NCBI GenBank assembly: GCA_944392185.1 | Contig: CALXVW010000031.1 | Coordinates: 1-5,312 of the forward strand | Source of the DNA: an uncultured Alphaproteobacteria bacterium | GTDB taxonomy: Bacteria > Pseudomonadota > Alphaproteobacteria > RF32 > CAG-239 | Length of the DNA: 5,312 nt | Reading direction: 5' to 3' | Part shown: piece after piece, positions 1-5,312 of the stretch | Numbering within the stretch: position 1 is the first letter of the stretch | How the letters are laid out: each line of letters begins with the position of its first letter | Made by a program: the position numbers and the translations under genes | The notes under the pieces: model-generated | What the model saw: only the letters and a program-made list of their open reading frames with translations | The model's database searches: none | What the model was told of the DNA's origin: nothing

Positions 1-1
1 T

Positions 2-82
2 TTGCAAAAAATCAAAAACTACAACCCTGAGATAGGTTTTTCAATTCCGGTTCCTGCAAGAAAATTACACAAGGGGAATTAA
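2..82 (+). CDS. Possible C-terminal tail of an upstream gene (unrecognised)
   Basis: One frame is open from the left edge to a TAA at 80-82, giving 26 residues that end IGFSIPVPARKLHKGN. The composition looks protein-like, but a 26-codon open frame is not rare by chance and I recognise no family. No start is visible because the window begins inside it. If it is real, it ends 66 nt before rlpA on the same strand, with no hairpin plus T-run between them, so it could belong to the same transcription unit. The tail of a peptidoglycan enzyme would fit the neighbourhood, but nothing in these residues shows that. Confidence 0.25.
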   Translation: MQKIKNYNPEIGFSIPVPARKLHKGN

Positions 83-86
83 GCTC

Positions 87-113
87 TTTACGAAGCCTGA
101 AAAACAGTATAAA
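87..113 (+). promoter_or_regulatory. Weak candidate sigma70-type promoter upstream of rlpA
   Basis: TTTACG at 87-92 (four of six matches to TTGACA) is followed after 15 bp by TATAAA at 108-113 (five of six matches to TATAAT). The spacing is shorter than the preferred 17 bp and no extended -10 TG is present. The position, about 35 bp before the rlpA start, is reasonable for an operon promoter. The region is AT-rich, so a chance match is quite possible. Confidence 0.25.
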
Positions 114-148
114 TTATCTGGCAATTAGTAAACAATGAGAAAGAAACT

Positions 149-1033
149 ATGACAAACAAAACAAATTTCTTGACCGTTATGCTTATCTGCGCGGCAGCCA
201 TGCTCAATGCCTGCACCTATGGGCGGATAAGCGGCAATAATTATACTCAGGCAGAAGCCATTAAAGGGCAAGGCGGAACTTATAAGATTGGTTCCCCTTA
301 TAAAATAGCTGGTCAGTGGTATTATCCCAAAGAAGATTATGATTACTCTGAAGTTGGCACGGCCTCTTGGTACGGAGAGGACTTTCATGCGCGCAAAACC
401 GCCAACGGCGAGAATTATGATATGCACGCTCTAACGGCGGCGCATAGAACTTTGCCTTTGCCAAGTATTGTAAAAGTGACGAATCTTGAGAATGGGCGTT
501 CACTCGTTTTGCGGGTTAATGACCGCGGGCCTTATGCCAAAAACAGGATTATAGATATTTCCAAGCGTGGCGCTCAGTTACTGGGTTTCCAAACGCAAGG
601 AACGGCAAAGGTAAGGGTTGAGGTGCTGGAAAAAGAGAGCAAGGCTTTAAAAGCGGCATTACTGGGGCAACCGGTTGAAGACAGCGGCGACAAAGTTTCC
701 ATTCCGGCCAAATCAGCGGCCAACACATCGTTAAAAGAGTTGAAACCGTTGCAGCTTGTGGGTGCGGAATATGCCAATCCCAATGCCGTAAAGGCATATC
801 CCAAAGGAAGTTGGTTTGTGCAAGCCGGAGCTTACTCAAGAGAAAGTGCTGCCCAAAATTTGAGCAAACAATTGGATCAATTTGGCGAGACCAATATTTA
901 TTATGTGACGGTTAACGGACAAAAATTTTATCGCGTTCGCTTAGGCCCATACAGCCACAAACAAGAGGCCGAGGTTATGTTGGCCAAGGTAAAAAATTTT
1001 GGTATATATAATGCCAAGATTATGCAAGACTAA
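149..1033 (+). CDS. rlpA: RlpA, septal lytic transglycosylase lipoprotein with SPOR domain
   Basis: Outer-membrane lipoprotein of 294 residues expected to cleave glycan strands of peptidoglycan that lack stem peptides. Residues 1-21 form a lipoprotein signal peptide ending in the lipobox LNAC. C22 is the predicted lipidated cysteine, and T23 at +2 argues against inner-membrane retention. The double-psi beta-barrel (about 68-160) carries the family motifs GTASWYG, TANGE (E88), D91, TAAH (H99), VTNLENGR and NDRGP (D125). The acidic, His and Asp positions linked to activity in Pseudomonas RlpA appear present with matching spacing, so it is probably catalytic, unlike the proposed structural role in E. 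coli. A linker (about 163-218) leads to a C-terminal SPOR domain (about 219-292, GSWFVQAGAYS to RVRLGPY), which in this family binds denuded glycan at the septum. The start is the only in-frame ATG after the stop at 110-112; its Shine-Dalgarno (GAGAAAG, 137-143) is weak. It lies 22 nt before the carboxypeptidase gene and is probably first in the operon. Confidence 0.95.
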   Translation: MTNKTNFLTVMLICAAAMLNACTYGRISGNNYTQAEAIKGQGGTYKIGSPYKIAGQWYYPKEDYDYSEVGTASWYGEDFHARKTANGENYDMHALTAAHRTLPLPSIVKVTNLENGRSLVLRVNDRGPYAKNRIIDISKRGAQLLGFQTQGTAKVRVEVLEKESKALKAALLGQPVEDSGDKVSIPAKSAANTSLKELKPLQLVGAEYANPNAVKAYPKGSWFVQAGAYSRESAAQNLSKQLDQFGETNIYYVTVNGQKFYRVRLGPYSHKQEAEVMLAKVKNFGIYNAKIMQD

Positions 1034-1042
1034 GATTTGAGT

Positions 1043-1047
1043 AGAGG
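1043..1047 (+). promoter_or_regulatory. Shine-Dalgarno site for the carboxypeptidase gene
   Basis: AGAGG lies 8 nt before the ATG at 1056, within the purine-rich stretch AGAGGTAGGAAGG. The second purine block (GGAAGG) touches the start codon and is too close to be the main site. The placement supports 1056 as the start, in agreement with the signal peptide that begins there. Confidence 0.6.
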
Positions 1048-1055
1048 TAGGAAGG

Positions 1056-2207
1056 ATGTTAAAATCTAAATTACTTTTTTCAGTAGCATTATTGGGAAGT
1101 TTTATGGGCGTTGTTTCAGGAGCTAAAGCGATAGAAACCAAAGCACGCAATATGATTTTAATGGATTATGACACGGGGCAATATTTATATACCAAAGATG
1201 CAGAGAAGATGATACCGCCGGCCTCCATGAGCAAGCTGATGACGGTTTATATATTGTTTAGCAAGTTGGGTGACGGCAGTTTATCATTGGATGACACTTT
1301 TACCGTAAGTGAAAATGCTTGGCGCAAAGGCGGCGCGGCAAGTGGCGGCTCCACCATGTTTTTGGCTTTGGGTAGCAAGGTTAGGGTAGAAGATTTGCTC
1401 AAAGGAATCATCATTCAATCCGGCAACGATGCTTGCATAGTGGCGGCAGAGAATTTAGCCGGCAGTGAAGAAGATTTTGCCGATATGATGAACAAAAAAG
1501 CCAAAGAGATAGGGCTAAACAACTCACACTTTGTGAATGCGACGGGTTTGCCGCATCCTGATCATCGGATGTCTGTAGAGGATTTGGCCAAGTTGTCTCG
1601 CCGAATTATTTCCGAATATCCGCAGTATTATCATCTGTTTTCACAAAAAGAGTTTGTTTACAACAACATTCGCCAAGGCAACAGAAATCCTCTGCTATAC
1701 AACATGCCTTATGCCGATGGGTTGAAGACGGGGCATACGGAAGAAGCTGGTTTTTGTTTGACAGCCTCAGCCAAAAAAGGAGACCGACGCCTAATCAGCG
1801 TTATGACCGGGCTTGGCTCAATGAAAGAGCGCTCAGAAGAAGCCGATAAGATAATGAGCTGGGGTTTTAGGGAGTTTGATAACTACACGATACTGAAGAA
1901 AGGCGCCAAAGTGGCAGATATCCCGGTTTGGTACGGCGTGAGCAAAGATGTTCCGATGGTGGTATCCGAAGACGTTGTCCGCACGCTAAAGAAGAGCAAA
2001 TCAGATGAGGTAAAATTGATAGCCTCTTATGATAAGCCGGTTAAAGCGCCGGTTAAAGCGGGGCAGCAGCTTGGTGTTGTCAAAGTGGAACTGCCGGGAC
2101 AAGATACCTTAGAGGTCCCCTTGATTGCCGCTGCAGATGTTGCCGAGGTTGGCTTGTGGGGACGTATTCGTAAAAATCTGAGCTATTTGTTATTGGGAAG
2201 TGACTAA
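1056..2207 (+). CDS. dacA: D-alanyl-D-alanine carboxypeptidase, PBP5 family (peptidase S11)
   Basis: Periplasmic penicillin-binding protein of 383 residues that removes the terminal D-Ala from peptidoglycan pentapeptides and so limits crosslinking. A Sec signal peptide (basic MLKSK, then a hydrophobic core) ends with AKA at 23-25, the likely cleavage site. The serine peptidase domain (about 27-270) has all three active-site motifs: SMSK (nucleophile S57, K60), SGN (S122, N124) and KTG (224-226). The PBP5 C-terminal beta domain spans about 275-365. The last residues (WGRIRKNLSYLLLGSD) resemble the amphipathic helix that anchors PBP5 to the inner membrane. Length is normal for the family. The gene follows rlpA by 22 nt, and its TAA shares one base with the tmk ATG (TAATG), suggesting translational coupling. 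The symbol is by family: the sequence alone does not separate dacA, dacC, dacD and dacF. Confidence 0.93.
   Translation: MLKSKLLFSVALLGSFMGVVSGAKAIETKARNMILMDYDTGQYLYTKDAEKMIPPASMSKLMTVYILFSKLGDGSLSLDDTFTVSENAWRKGGAASGGSTMFLALGSKVRVEDLLKGIIIQSGNDACIVAAENLAGSEEDFADMMNKKAKEIGLNNSHFVNATGLPHPDHRMSVEDLAKLSRRIISEYPQYYHLFSQKEFVYNNIRQGNRNPLLYNMPYADGLKTGHTEEAGFCLTASAKKGDRRLISVMTGLGSMKERSEEADKIMSWGFREFDNYTILKKGAKVADIPVWYGVSKDVPMVVSEDVVRTLKKSKSDEVKLIASYDKPVKAPVKAGQQLGVVKVELPGQDTLEVPLIAAADVAEVGLWGRIRKNLSYLLLGSD
2036..2060 (+). repeat. Exact 12-bp tandem duplication inside the carboxypeptidase gene
   Basis: The unit GCCGGTTAAAGC occurs twice back to back, with one further matching base. It is in frame and encodes K-PVKA-PVKA-G at residues 327-336, in the C-terminal beta domain. 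Both copies use identical codons. From recall of the family, this segment often reads P..AP...G, so the second PVKA matches the expected consensus, and the repeat may reflect shared codon choice rather than a recent slippage event. Confidence 0.8.
2195..2200 (+). promoter_or_regulatory. Shine-Dalgarno site for tmk, inside the preceding gene
   Basis: GGGAAG lies 6 nt before the ATG at 2207, inside the last codons of the carboxypeptidase gene. Together with the TAATG overlap this fits termination-reinitiation coupling between the two genes and supports the tmk start. Confidence 0.45.
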
Positions 2208-2851
2208 TGCAAGGCAAATTTATCACGCTTGAAGGCGGCGAAGGAACAGGAAAGTCAACCCAGATAAAGCTTTTGTCAGAGTATTTACAAGGAAAAGGGG
2301 TTGAGATAATAACCACCAAAGAGCCTGGCGGCACGCCTTTGGGCCAAGAGATAAGACGCCTGCTTGTCACCGGAGAGCAAGATAAATTAGATGCCGTTGG
2401 TGAGGCTTTGCTGTTTTTTGCCGATCGCCACATTCACTTGGTTAAGAAGATATGGCCGGCCATGGAAAAAGGCCAGTGGGTTTTAAGCGACCGTTTTGCC
2501 GATTCGACCTTTGCATATCAGTGCTATGGCTACCAAAACAAAGTCTCAAAGGAGATATTGGATGAGCTTTATAAAATAGCGGTAGGCTCCTTCAAGCCGG
2601 ATTTGACCATTATCTTGGATATAGACCCCAAAGTGGGTATTGAGCGTTCTCTGCGCAAGGCAGAAGGAGAGGTGGTCAAAGAAATCCGCTTTGAGGGAAT
2701 AGACATCAGTTTTCATGAGCGCTTAAGGCAAGGATATTTGGATATCGCCGCCCAAGAGCCCAAGCGTTGCGTTGTTTTGGATGCCAATAAAAGCATAGAG
2801 GCGTTGCACCAAGAGATTGTGAGAATTGTGGAAGAAAGGTTGGGTTTGTAA
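2207..2851 (+). CDS. tmk: Thymidylate kinase (dTMP kinase)
   Basis: Cytoplasmic enzyme of 214 residues, normal for bacterial Tmk, that phosphorylates dTMP to dTDP with ATP in the dTTP pathway. The P-loop is at residues 10-17 (GGEGTGKS, K16). It is followed by the dTMP-binding EPGGT (39-43), the FADRHIHL region (R74), the SDRFADST motif (D95-R96-F97) and the FAYQCYG segment contacting the base. The P-loop has no Arg after its first Gly pair, which fits the E. coli-like type II group, where basic residues sit in the LID instead. The LID (about 146-163) has R147, R150 and R161 but is longer than usual and lacks the common ARG..DR pattern. The ATG overlaps the upstream stop by one base. The stop is 3 nt before holB and in the same frame. 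The tmk-holB pairing is widespread in bacteria. Confidence 0.95.
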   Translation: MQGKFITLEGGEGTGKSTQIKLLSEYLQGKGVEIITTKEPGGTPLGQEIRRLLVTGEQDKLDAVGEALLFFADRHIHLVKKIWPAMEKGQWVLSDRFADSTFAYQCYGYQNKVSKEILDELYKIAVGSFKPDLTIILDIDPKVGIERSLRKAEGEVVKEIRFEGIDISFHERLRQGYLDIAAQEPKRCVVLDANKSIEALHQEIVRIVEERLGL

Positions 2852-2854
2852 TAT

Positions 2855-3910
2855 ATGCCGCAGGAGTTAGCATCGTTTGAGCCGCAGTTTAACACTTATT
2901 TGGCAGACCATGAAGAGGCCGAGCAACTGTTTCTGCGCTGTTGGCAAAACAATTCTTTGCATAACTCTTGGCTGATAACGGGAATAAAAGGTATCGGCAA
3001 AGCCACCCTGGCATATAGACTGGCCAGATTTATTTTGAGCGCGGATGAGGAAAATAAGGAAAAATATACCAGTCTGGAGGTCTCGCCCGATTCCGGCGTT
3101 TATAAATTGATGGCAAGTAACGCGCATCCTGATTTTAAGGTTTTGCAAAGAGACTACACGGATACGGATCGCAAAAAAATCTTAAAAGCCATAAAAGACG
3201 GCGAGCAACTAACCCCGGAGGAGTTGAAAGAACTCAAAAAATCGGCCTTCATAAGGGTAGATGATGTCCGCACCATAAATGAGTTTTTGTCGCACCGCTC
3301 ATCGGGAGACGGCTGGCGGGTGGTGCTGATAGACAGTGTTGATGATATGAACTCGGCCGCGGCCAACGCCGTGCTGAAGATACTGGAAGAGCCGCCATAT
3401 AAGACGCTGATGCTCTTAATCAGCCACAATCCGAATCGATTACTGCCGACCATTCGCTCGCGTTGTTCCAAGCTGGAGCTAAAACCGCTGAAAGACACGA
3501 TTGTTTCGAGCCTGCTTAGGCGTTATCGTCCCGAAATATCTGAAAAAGAGGTAAAGAAGATTGCCGCCATTTCATCGGGCAGTATAGGAAAAGCGTTGAA
3601 TTATGCCGATAACGGAGCGGCAGAAAAATACGATGAACTCTGCGCTCTTATTTCTGCCGGCAAGAATTTTAAGATTGCGGATATTTTGGATTTTTGCAAT
3701 GATGCCGCGTCTTCGGAAGAAAACTATGATTTAGCACAGGAATTAATATTAAAGTTTTTAAGCGAGCACGCCAAAAGCACCGACAAGGTTGTTGAAACGG
3801 CAGATTGCTGGAGCAAGACAATCAAAACCTTTTCTGAGGTTGAGAGCTTGAATTTAGATAAAAAACAAGCTTTAATAAATATAATAACCAATATCTGCAA
3901 ACAAGTATAA
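2855..3910 (+). CDS. holB: DNA polymerase III subunit delta prime (clamp loader)
   Basis: AAA+ subunit of 351 residues of the clamp-loader complex (with DnaX and delta), which opens the beta clamp and places it on primed DNA. The N-terminus has the family pattern NNSLHNSWLITG, then a P-loop-like GIKGIGKAT (43-51). The lysine is kept, but the Ser/Thr that should follow it is A50, so ATP hydrolysis is unlikely, as expected for delta prime. The degenerate Walker B is VVLIDSVDDM (156-165). NAVLKILEEPP (171-181) and the SRC motif (202-204, R203 being the trans arginine finger) follow; the C-terminal collar is helical. No cysteine cluster lies between Walker A and Walker B, so the zinc module of the E. 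coli protein is absent. About 20 extra charged residues (about 104-130) precede IRVDDVRT. The Shine-Dalgarno is poor (GAAAGG, 15 nt upstream), suggesting coupled translation from tmk; the next Met (M86) would lose the P-loop. Confidence 0.93.
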   Translation: MPQELASFEPQFNTYLADHEEAEQLFLRCWQNNSLHNSWLITGIKGIGKATLAYRLARFILSADEENKEKYTSLEVSPDSGVYKLMASNAHPDFKVLQRDYTDTDRKKILKAIKDGEQLTPEELKELKKSAFIRVDDVRTINEFLSHRSSGDGWRVVLIDSVDDMNSAAANAVLKILEEPPYKTLMLLISHNPNRLLPTIRSRCSKLELKPLKDTIVSSLLRRYRPEISEKEVKKIAAISSGSIGKALNYADNGAAEKYDELCALISAGKNFKIADILDFCNDAASSEENYDLAQELILKFLSEHAKSTDKVVETADCWSKTIKTFSEVESLNLDKKQALINIITNICKQV

Positions 3911-3914
3911 GAGG
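3910..3914 (+). promoter_or_regulatory. Shine-Dalgarno site for tatD
   Basis: AGAGG begins in the last base of the holB stop codon and lies 5 nt before the ATG at 3920. It supports the chosen tatD start and an independent ribosome-binding site in the short holB-tatD gap. Confidence 0.6.
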
Positions 3915-3919
3915 AAAAT

Positions 3920-4717
3920 ATGTTAGTAGACAGTCACTGTCATTTGGACTTTGATGATTTTGAGGAAGATACCGCAGAGATTATTGAGCGAGCAAGGGAA
4001 TGCGGCGTAAACATGATACTAAACGCCGGCAACAACATAGATGAATTGGAAAATCAGTTGGCATTGTCGGAGAAATATCCGTTTATTTATGCGGCGGTTG
4101 GCGTGCATCCGCATAATGCCAGCGAATATCCCAAGTTAAAAGCAGAAGATATTATTGCCAAGACCAATCATAAGAAGGTGATAGGTATCGGAGAAACTGG
4201 GCTTGATTACTATTATGATTATGCGCCCAAGGATTTGCAGATAAAGTTACTAAAGGAACATATCAAAGCCGCGCAAGAAACAGGGTTGCCGCTGATTATT
4301 CATAATCGCGATTCAGATGATGACATGGCAGATATTTTGGGCAAAGCTTATAAAGAAAAGCCATTCTCGGGGATGATTCATTGTTTCAGCTCCTCCAAGA
4401 AGTTTGCGGATTTTGCCTTATCGATAGGTTTTTATATTTCCGCCTCAGGGATGATAACTTTTAATAAATGCGGAGAGTTAAGAGATATTTTTGCCAAAGT
4501 TCCGTTAGAAAGACTTTTGGTTGAAACCGATTCGCCTTTTTTGGCGCCGGTTCCTGAACGCGGACACCGCAACGAACCGTCTTTTGTGCGTTTTACGGCA
4601 GAAAAACTGGCGCAAATCAGAGATTTACCGTTTGAAAAGATAGCGCAGATAACGTCGGATAACTTCTGCAATTTGTTTCGCAAGGCGAGTGATAAAGGGC
4701 GGAGGAACTATAAATGA
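3920..4717 (+). CDS. tatD: TatD family metal-dependent deoxyribonuclease
   Basis: TIM-barrel amidohydrolase-type nuclease of 265 residues, the usual TatD length. The family hydrolyses DNA from the 3' end with divalent metals and is linked to DNA repair and quality control; it is not a translocase component despite the name. All expected metal-site motifs are visible: HCH at 6-8, GVHPH at 61-65, GETGLDYYY with E92, IIHNRD with H128, MIHCFSS with H154 and ETDSPFLAP with D204. GHRNEP (215-220) and the C-terminal DNFCNLF complete the pattern. Residues seen are compatible with full activity. The sequence cannot separate TatD from YcfH/YjjV-type paralogues, although the place beside holB is typical of the YcfH branch. 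It starts 9 nt after holB and overlaps the following gene by ATGA. Confidence 0.92.
   Translation: MLVDSHCHLDFDDFEEDTAEIIERARECGVNMILNAGNNIDELENQLALSEKYPFIYAAVGVHPHNASEYPKLKAEDIIAKTNHKKVIGIGETGLDYYYDYAPKDLQIKLLKEHIKAAQETGLPLIIHNRDSDDDMADILGKAYKEKPFSGMIHCFSSSKKFADFALSIGFYISASGMITFNKCGELRDIFAKVPLERLLVETDSPFLAPVPERGHRNEPSFVRFTAEKLAQIRDLPFEKIAQITSDNFCNLFRKASDKGRRNYK
4701..4705 (+). promoter_or_regulatory. Strong Shine-Dalgarno site for the MBL-fold gene
   Basis: GGAGG lies 8 nt before the ATG at 4714, inside the last codons of tatD. It is the best ribosome-binding site in the window and settles the start of the last gene, whose ATG overlaps the tatD TGA. Confidence 0.75.
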
Positions 4718-5312
4718 GGTACGCCATATTTTTAGGAGCAGGGGCAGCTCCCGGTGTGCCGTCATTAAGCAGTGGGTGGGGATTTTGCAATTCGAATAAT
4801 CCCAAGAACATTCGCAGACGCATCGGAACTTATTACAATTTTAAGGGTGTGGAGATATTGGTAGATACTTCACCTGATTTGCGCCAGCAGTTGTTAGATA
4901 ATCAGATAAGAAGACTGGATGCGGTGTTATATACACATACGCACGCGGACCATTTGCACGGGATAGACGACTTAAGAGAGATAAACAGGATTAATGCCTG
5001 CAACTTGGATTTTTATGCCACGGATGTGGTTCTAAAAGGCATAAAGGAAAGGTTTGGGTATCTGATAACCGATCCCAAAGAGATAAAAGACATAATACGC
5101 TCGCCTTCGTTGGTTGCACACCAGATAAAATGTAACCATGATTTTTATGTCAAAGGGGTGAAGATAATGCCCTTAAAGCTGTGCGGCCACAATGTACCGT
5201 CAAACGGCTATTTGTTTAATGACGGAGAGGTCGCGCATATTGCAGATTTCAAAAGACTGGCGCCCTCGGCTTTGAAACATTTGACAGAGGATAAGGTAAA
5301 ATTGCTGGTGAT
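4714..5312 (+). CDS. PhnP-like MBL-fold metallo-hydrolase, cut by the window edge
   Basis: The first 199 codons of a metallo-beta-lactamase fold protein of the PhnP-like phosphodiesterase group; the C-terminus lies beyond the window. The N-terminus FLGAGAAPGVP matches the family's ILG.G.S.GVP strand and loop, and NNPKNIRRR matches the usual P.N.R.R segment. DTSPDLRQQLL (51-61) leads into the metal motif THTHADHLHGIDDLR, with ligands H75, H77, D79 and H80. H159 (in CGHNVPSNGY) and D178 (in AHIAD) fit the third His and bridging Asp, spaced as in PhnP. The last metal His is expected past the edge. E. coli PhnP acts on 5-phosphoribosyl 1,2-cyclic phosphate, but no C-P lyase gene is nearby, so substrate is unknown; a general cyclic phosphodiester is a guess. 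Following tatD with an ATGA overlap is the common alphaproteobacterial arrangement. Confidence 0.88.
   Translation, partial: MRYAIFLGAGAAPGVPSLSSGWGFCNSNNPKNIRRRIGTYYNFKGVEILVDTSPDLRQQLLDNQIRRLDAVLYTHTHADHLHGIDDLREINRINACNLDFYATDVVLKGIKERFGYLITDPKEIKDIIRSPSLVAHQIKCNHDFYVKGVKIMPLKLCGHNVPSNGYLFNDGEVAHIADFKRLAPSALKHLTEDKVKLLV

Noticed and set aside
43..80. Inverted repeat AATTCC (43-48) and GGAATT (75-80), a possible terminator or operator before rlpA
   Set aside because: The arms are only 6 bp with a 26-nt loop and no T-run follows, so it is too weak to call.
135..152. Tiny ORF (MRKKL, then stop) whose TGA overlaps the rlpA ATG as ATGA, like a leader peptide
   Set aside because: It has no Shine-Dalgarno site of its own, only five codons and no attenuator-like hairpins nearby. 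A six-codon ORF in AT-rich sequence is expected by chance.
125..503. Minus-strand open frames opposite the start of rlpA
   Set aside because: They lie antisense to a strongly conserved lipoprotein gene, show no family motif and no supporting start signal.
1327..1350. GGC-rich stretch in the carboxypeptidase gene, a possible repeat
   Set aside because: It encodes KGGAASGGST, a conserved active-site-proximal segment of the PBP5 family, so it is explained by the protein.
2080..2433. Minus-strand open frame of 117 codons across the carboxypeptidase-tmk junction
   Set aside because: It is antisense to the conserved C-terminus of one gene and the P-loop of the next; its low-complexity Ser/Pro-rich translation is typical of shadow frames.
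3154..3498. Minus-strand open frame of 114 codons inside holB
   Set aside because: It is antisense to the Walker B and SRC region of HolB, Ser-rich, with no recognisable domain.
2855..3910. Modified P-loop in HolB (GKAT, lacking the Ser/Thr after Lys) as a sign of a broken gene
   Set aside because: Delta prime subunits do not hydrolyse ATP and commonly have degenerate P-loops; all other HolB motifs are intact.
1..5312. A hidden defence, mobile or otherwise undescribed system in the window
   Set aside because: Every base from 149 onward is accounted for by tightly packed, recognisable core genes on one strand. No insertion sequence, phage, CRISPR, toxin-antitoxin or cluster of unknown genes is visible.

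Overview
The window reads as a compact, one-directional housekeeping operon from a chromosome, most likely of an alphaproteobacterium. The reason is the gene order rlpA, D-Ala-D-Ala carboxypeptidase, tmk, holB, tatD, PhnP-like metallo-beta-lactamase fold protein. From general knowledge this run (usually with metG between holB and tatD) is typical of Alphaproteobacteria. The HolB style also fits, with no zinc-finger cysteines and a GIGKAT P-loop. Base composition is moderate to AT-leaning by eye (not computed), unlike the GC-rich free-living Rhizobiales or Rhodospirillales. An uncultured, host-associated or gut-type alphaproteobacterium is my best guess, but the lineage is an inference.

Layout. 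Bases 1-148 hold a possible 26-codon tail of an upstream gene ending at 82 and a weak promoter candidate before rlpA. Bases 149-2207 hold two envelope genes. rlpA encodes an outer-membrane lipoprotein with a double-psi beta-barrel lytic transglycosylase domain and a SPOR domain. The next gene encodes a PBP5-type carboxypeptidase with a signal peptide and all three active-site motifs. Bases 2207-3910 hold two DNA-synthesis genes: tmk (dTMP kinase) and holB (clamp-loader delta prime). Bases 3920-4717 hold tatD (metal-dependent DNase). From 4714 the window runs into a metallo-beta-lactamase fold phosphodiesterase cut by the right edge.

All genes lie on the plus strand. From rlpA onward the gaps are 22 nt, 1-nt overlap, 3 nt, 9 nt and 4-nt overlap, with no terminator visible, so they are probably one transcription unit with translational coupling. 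The products fall into two jobs. RlpA and the carboxypeptidase remodel peptidoglycan, probably at the septum because SPOR domains bind denuded glycan. Tmk supplies dTTP precursors, HolB helps load the sliding clamp, and TatD and the MBL protein act on nucleic-acid or nucleotide phosphodiesters.

I looked for an unusual or undescribed system and do not see one. The points worth a second look are modest: no metG between holB and tatD, an extra charged segment in HolB, three successive genes in one reading frame separated by single stop codons, an exact 12-bp tandem duplication inside the carboxypeptidase gene, and an altered Tmk LID. There are no rRNA or tRNA genes, insertion sequences, CRISPR arrays or gene-free stretches above 300 bases.
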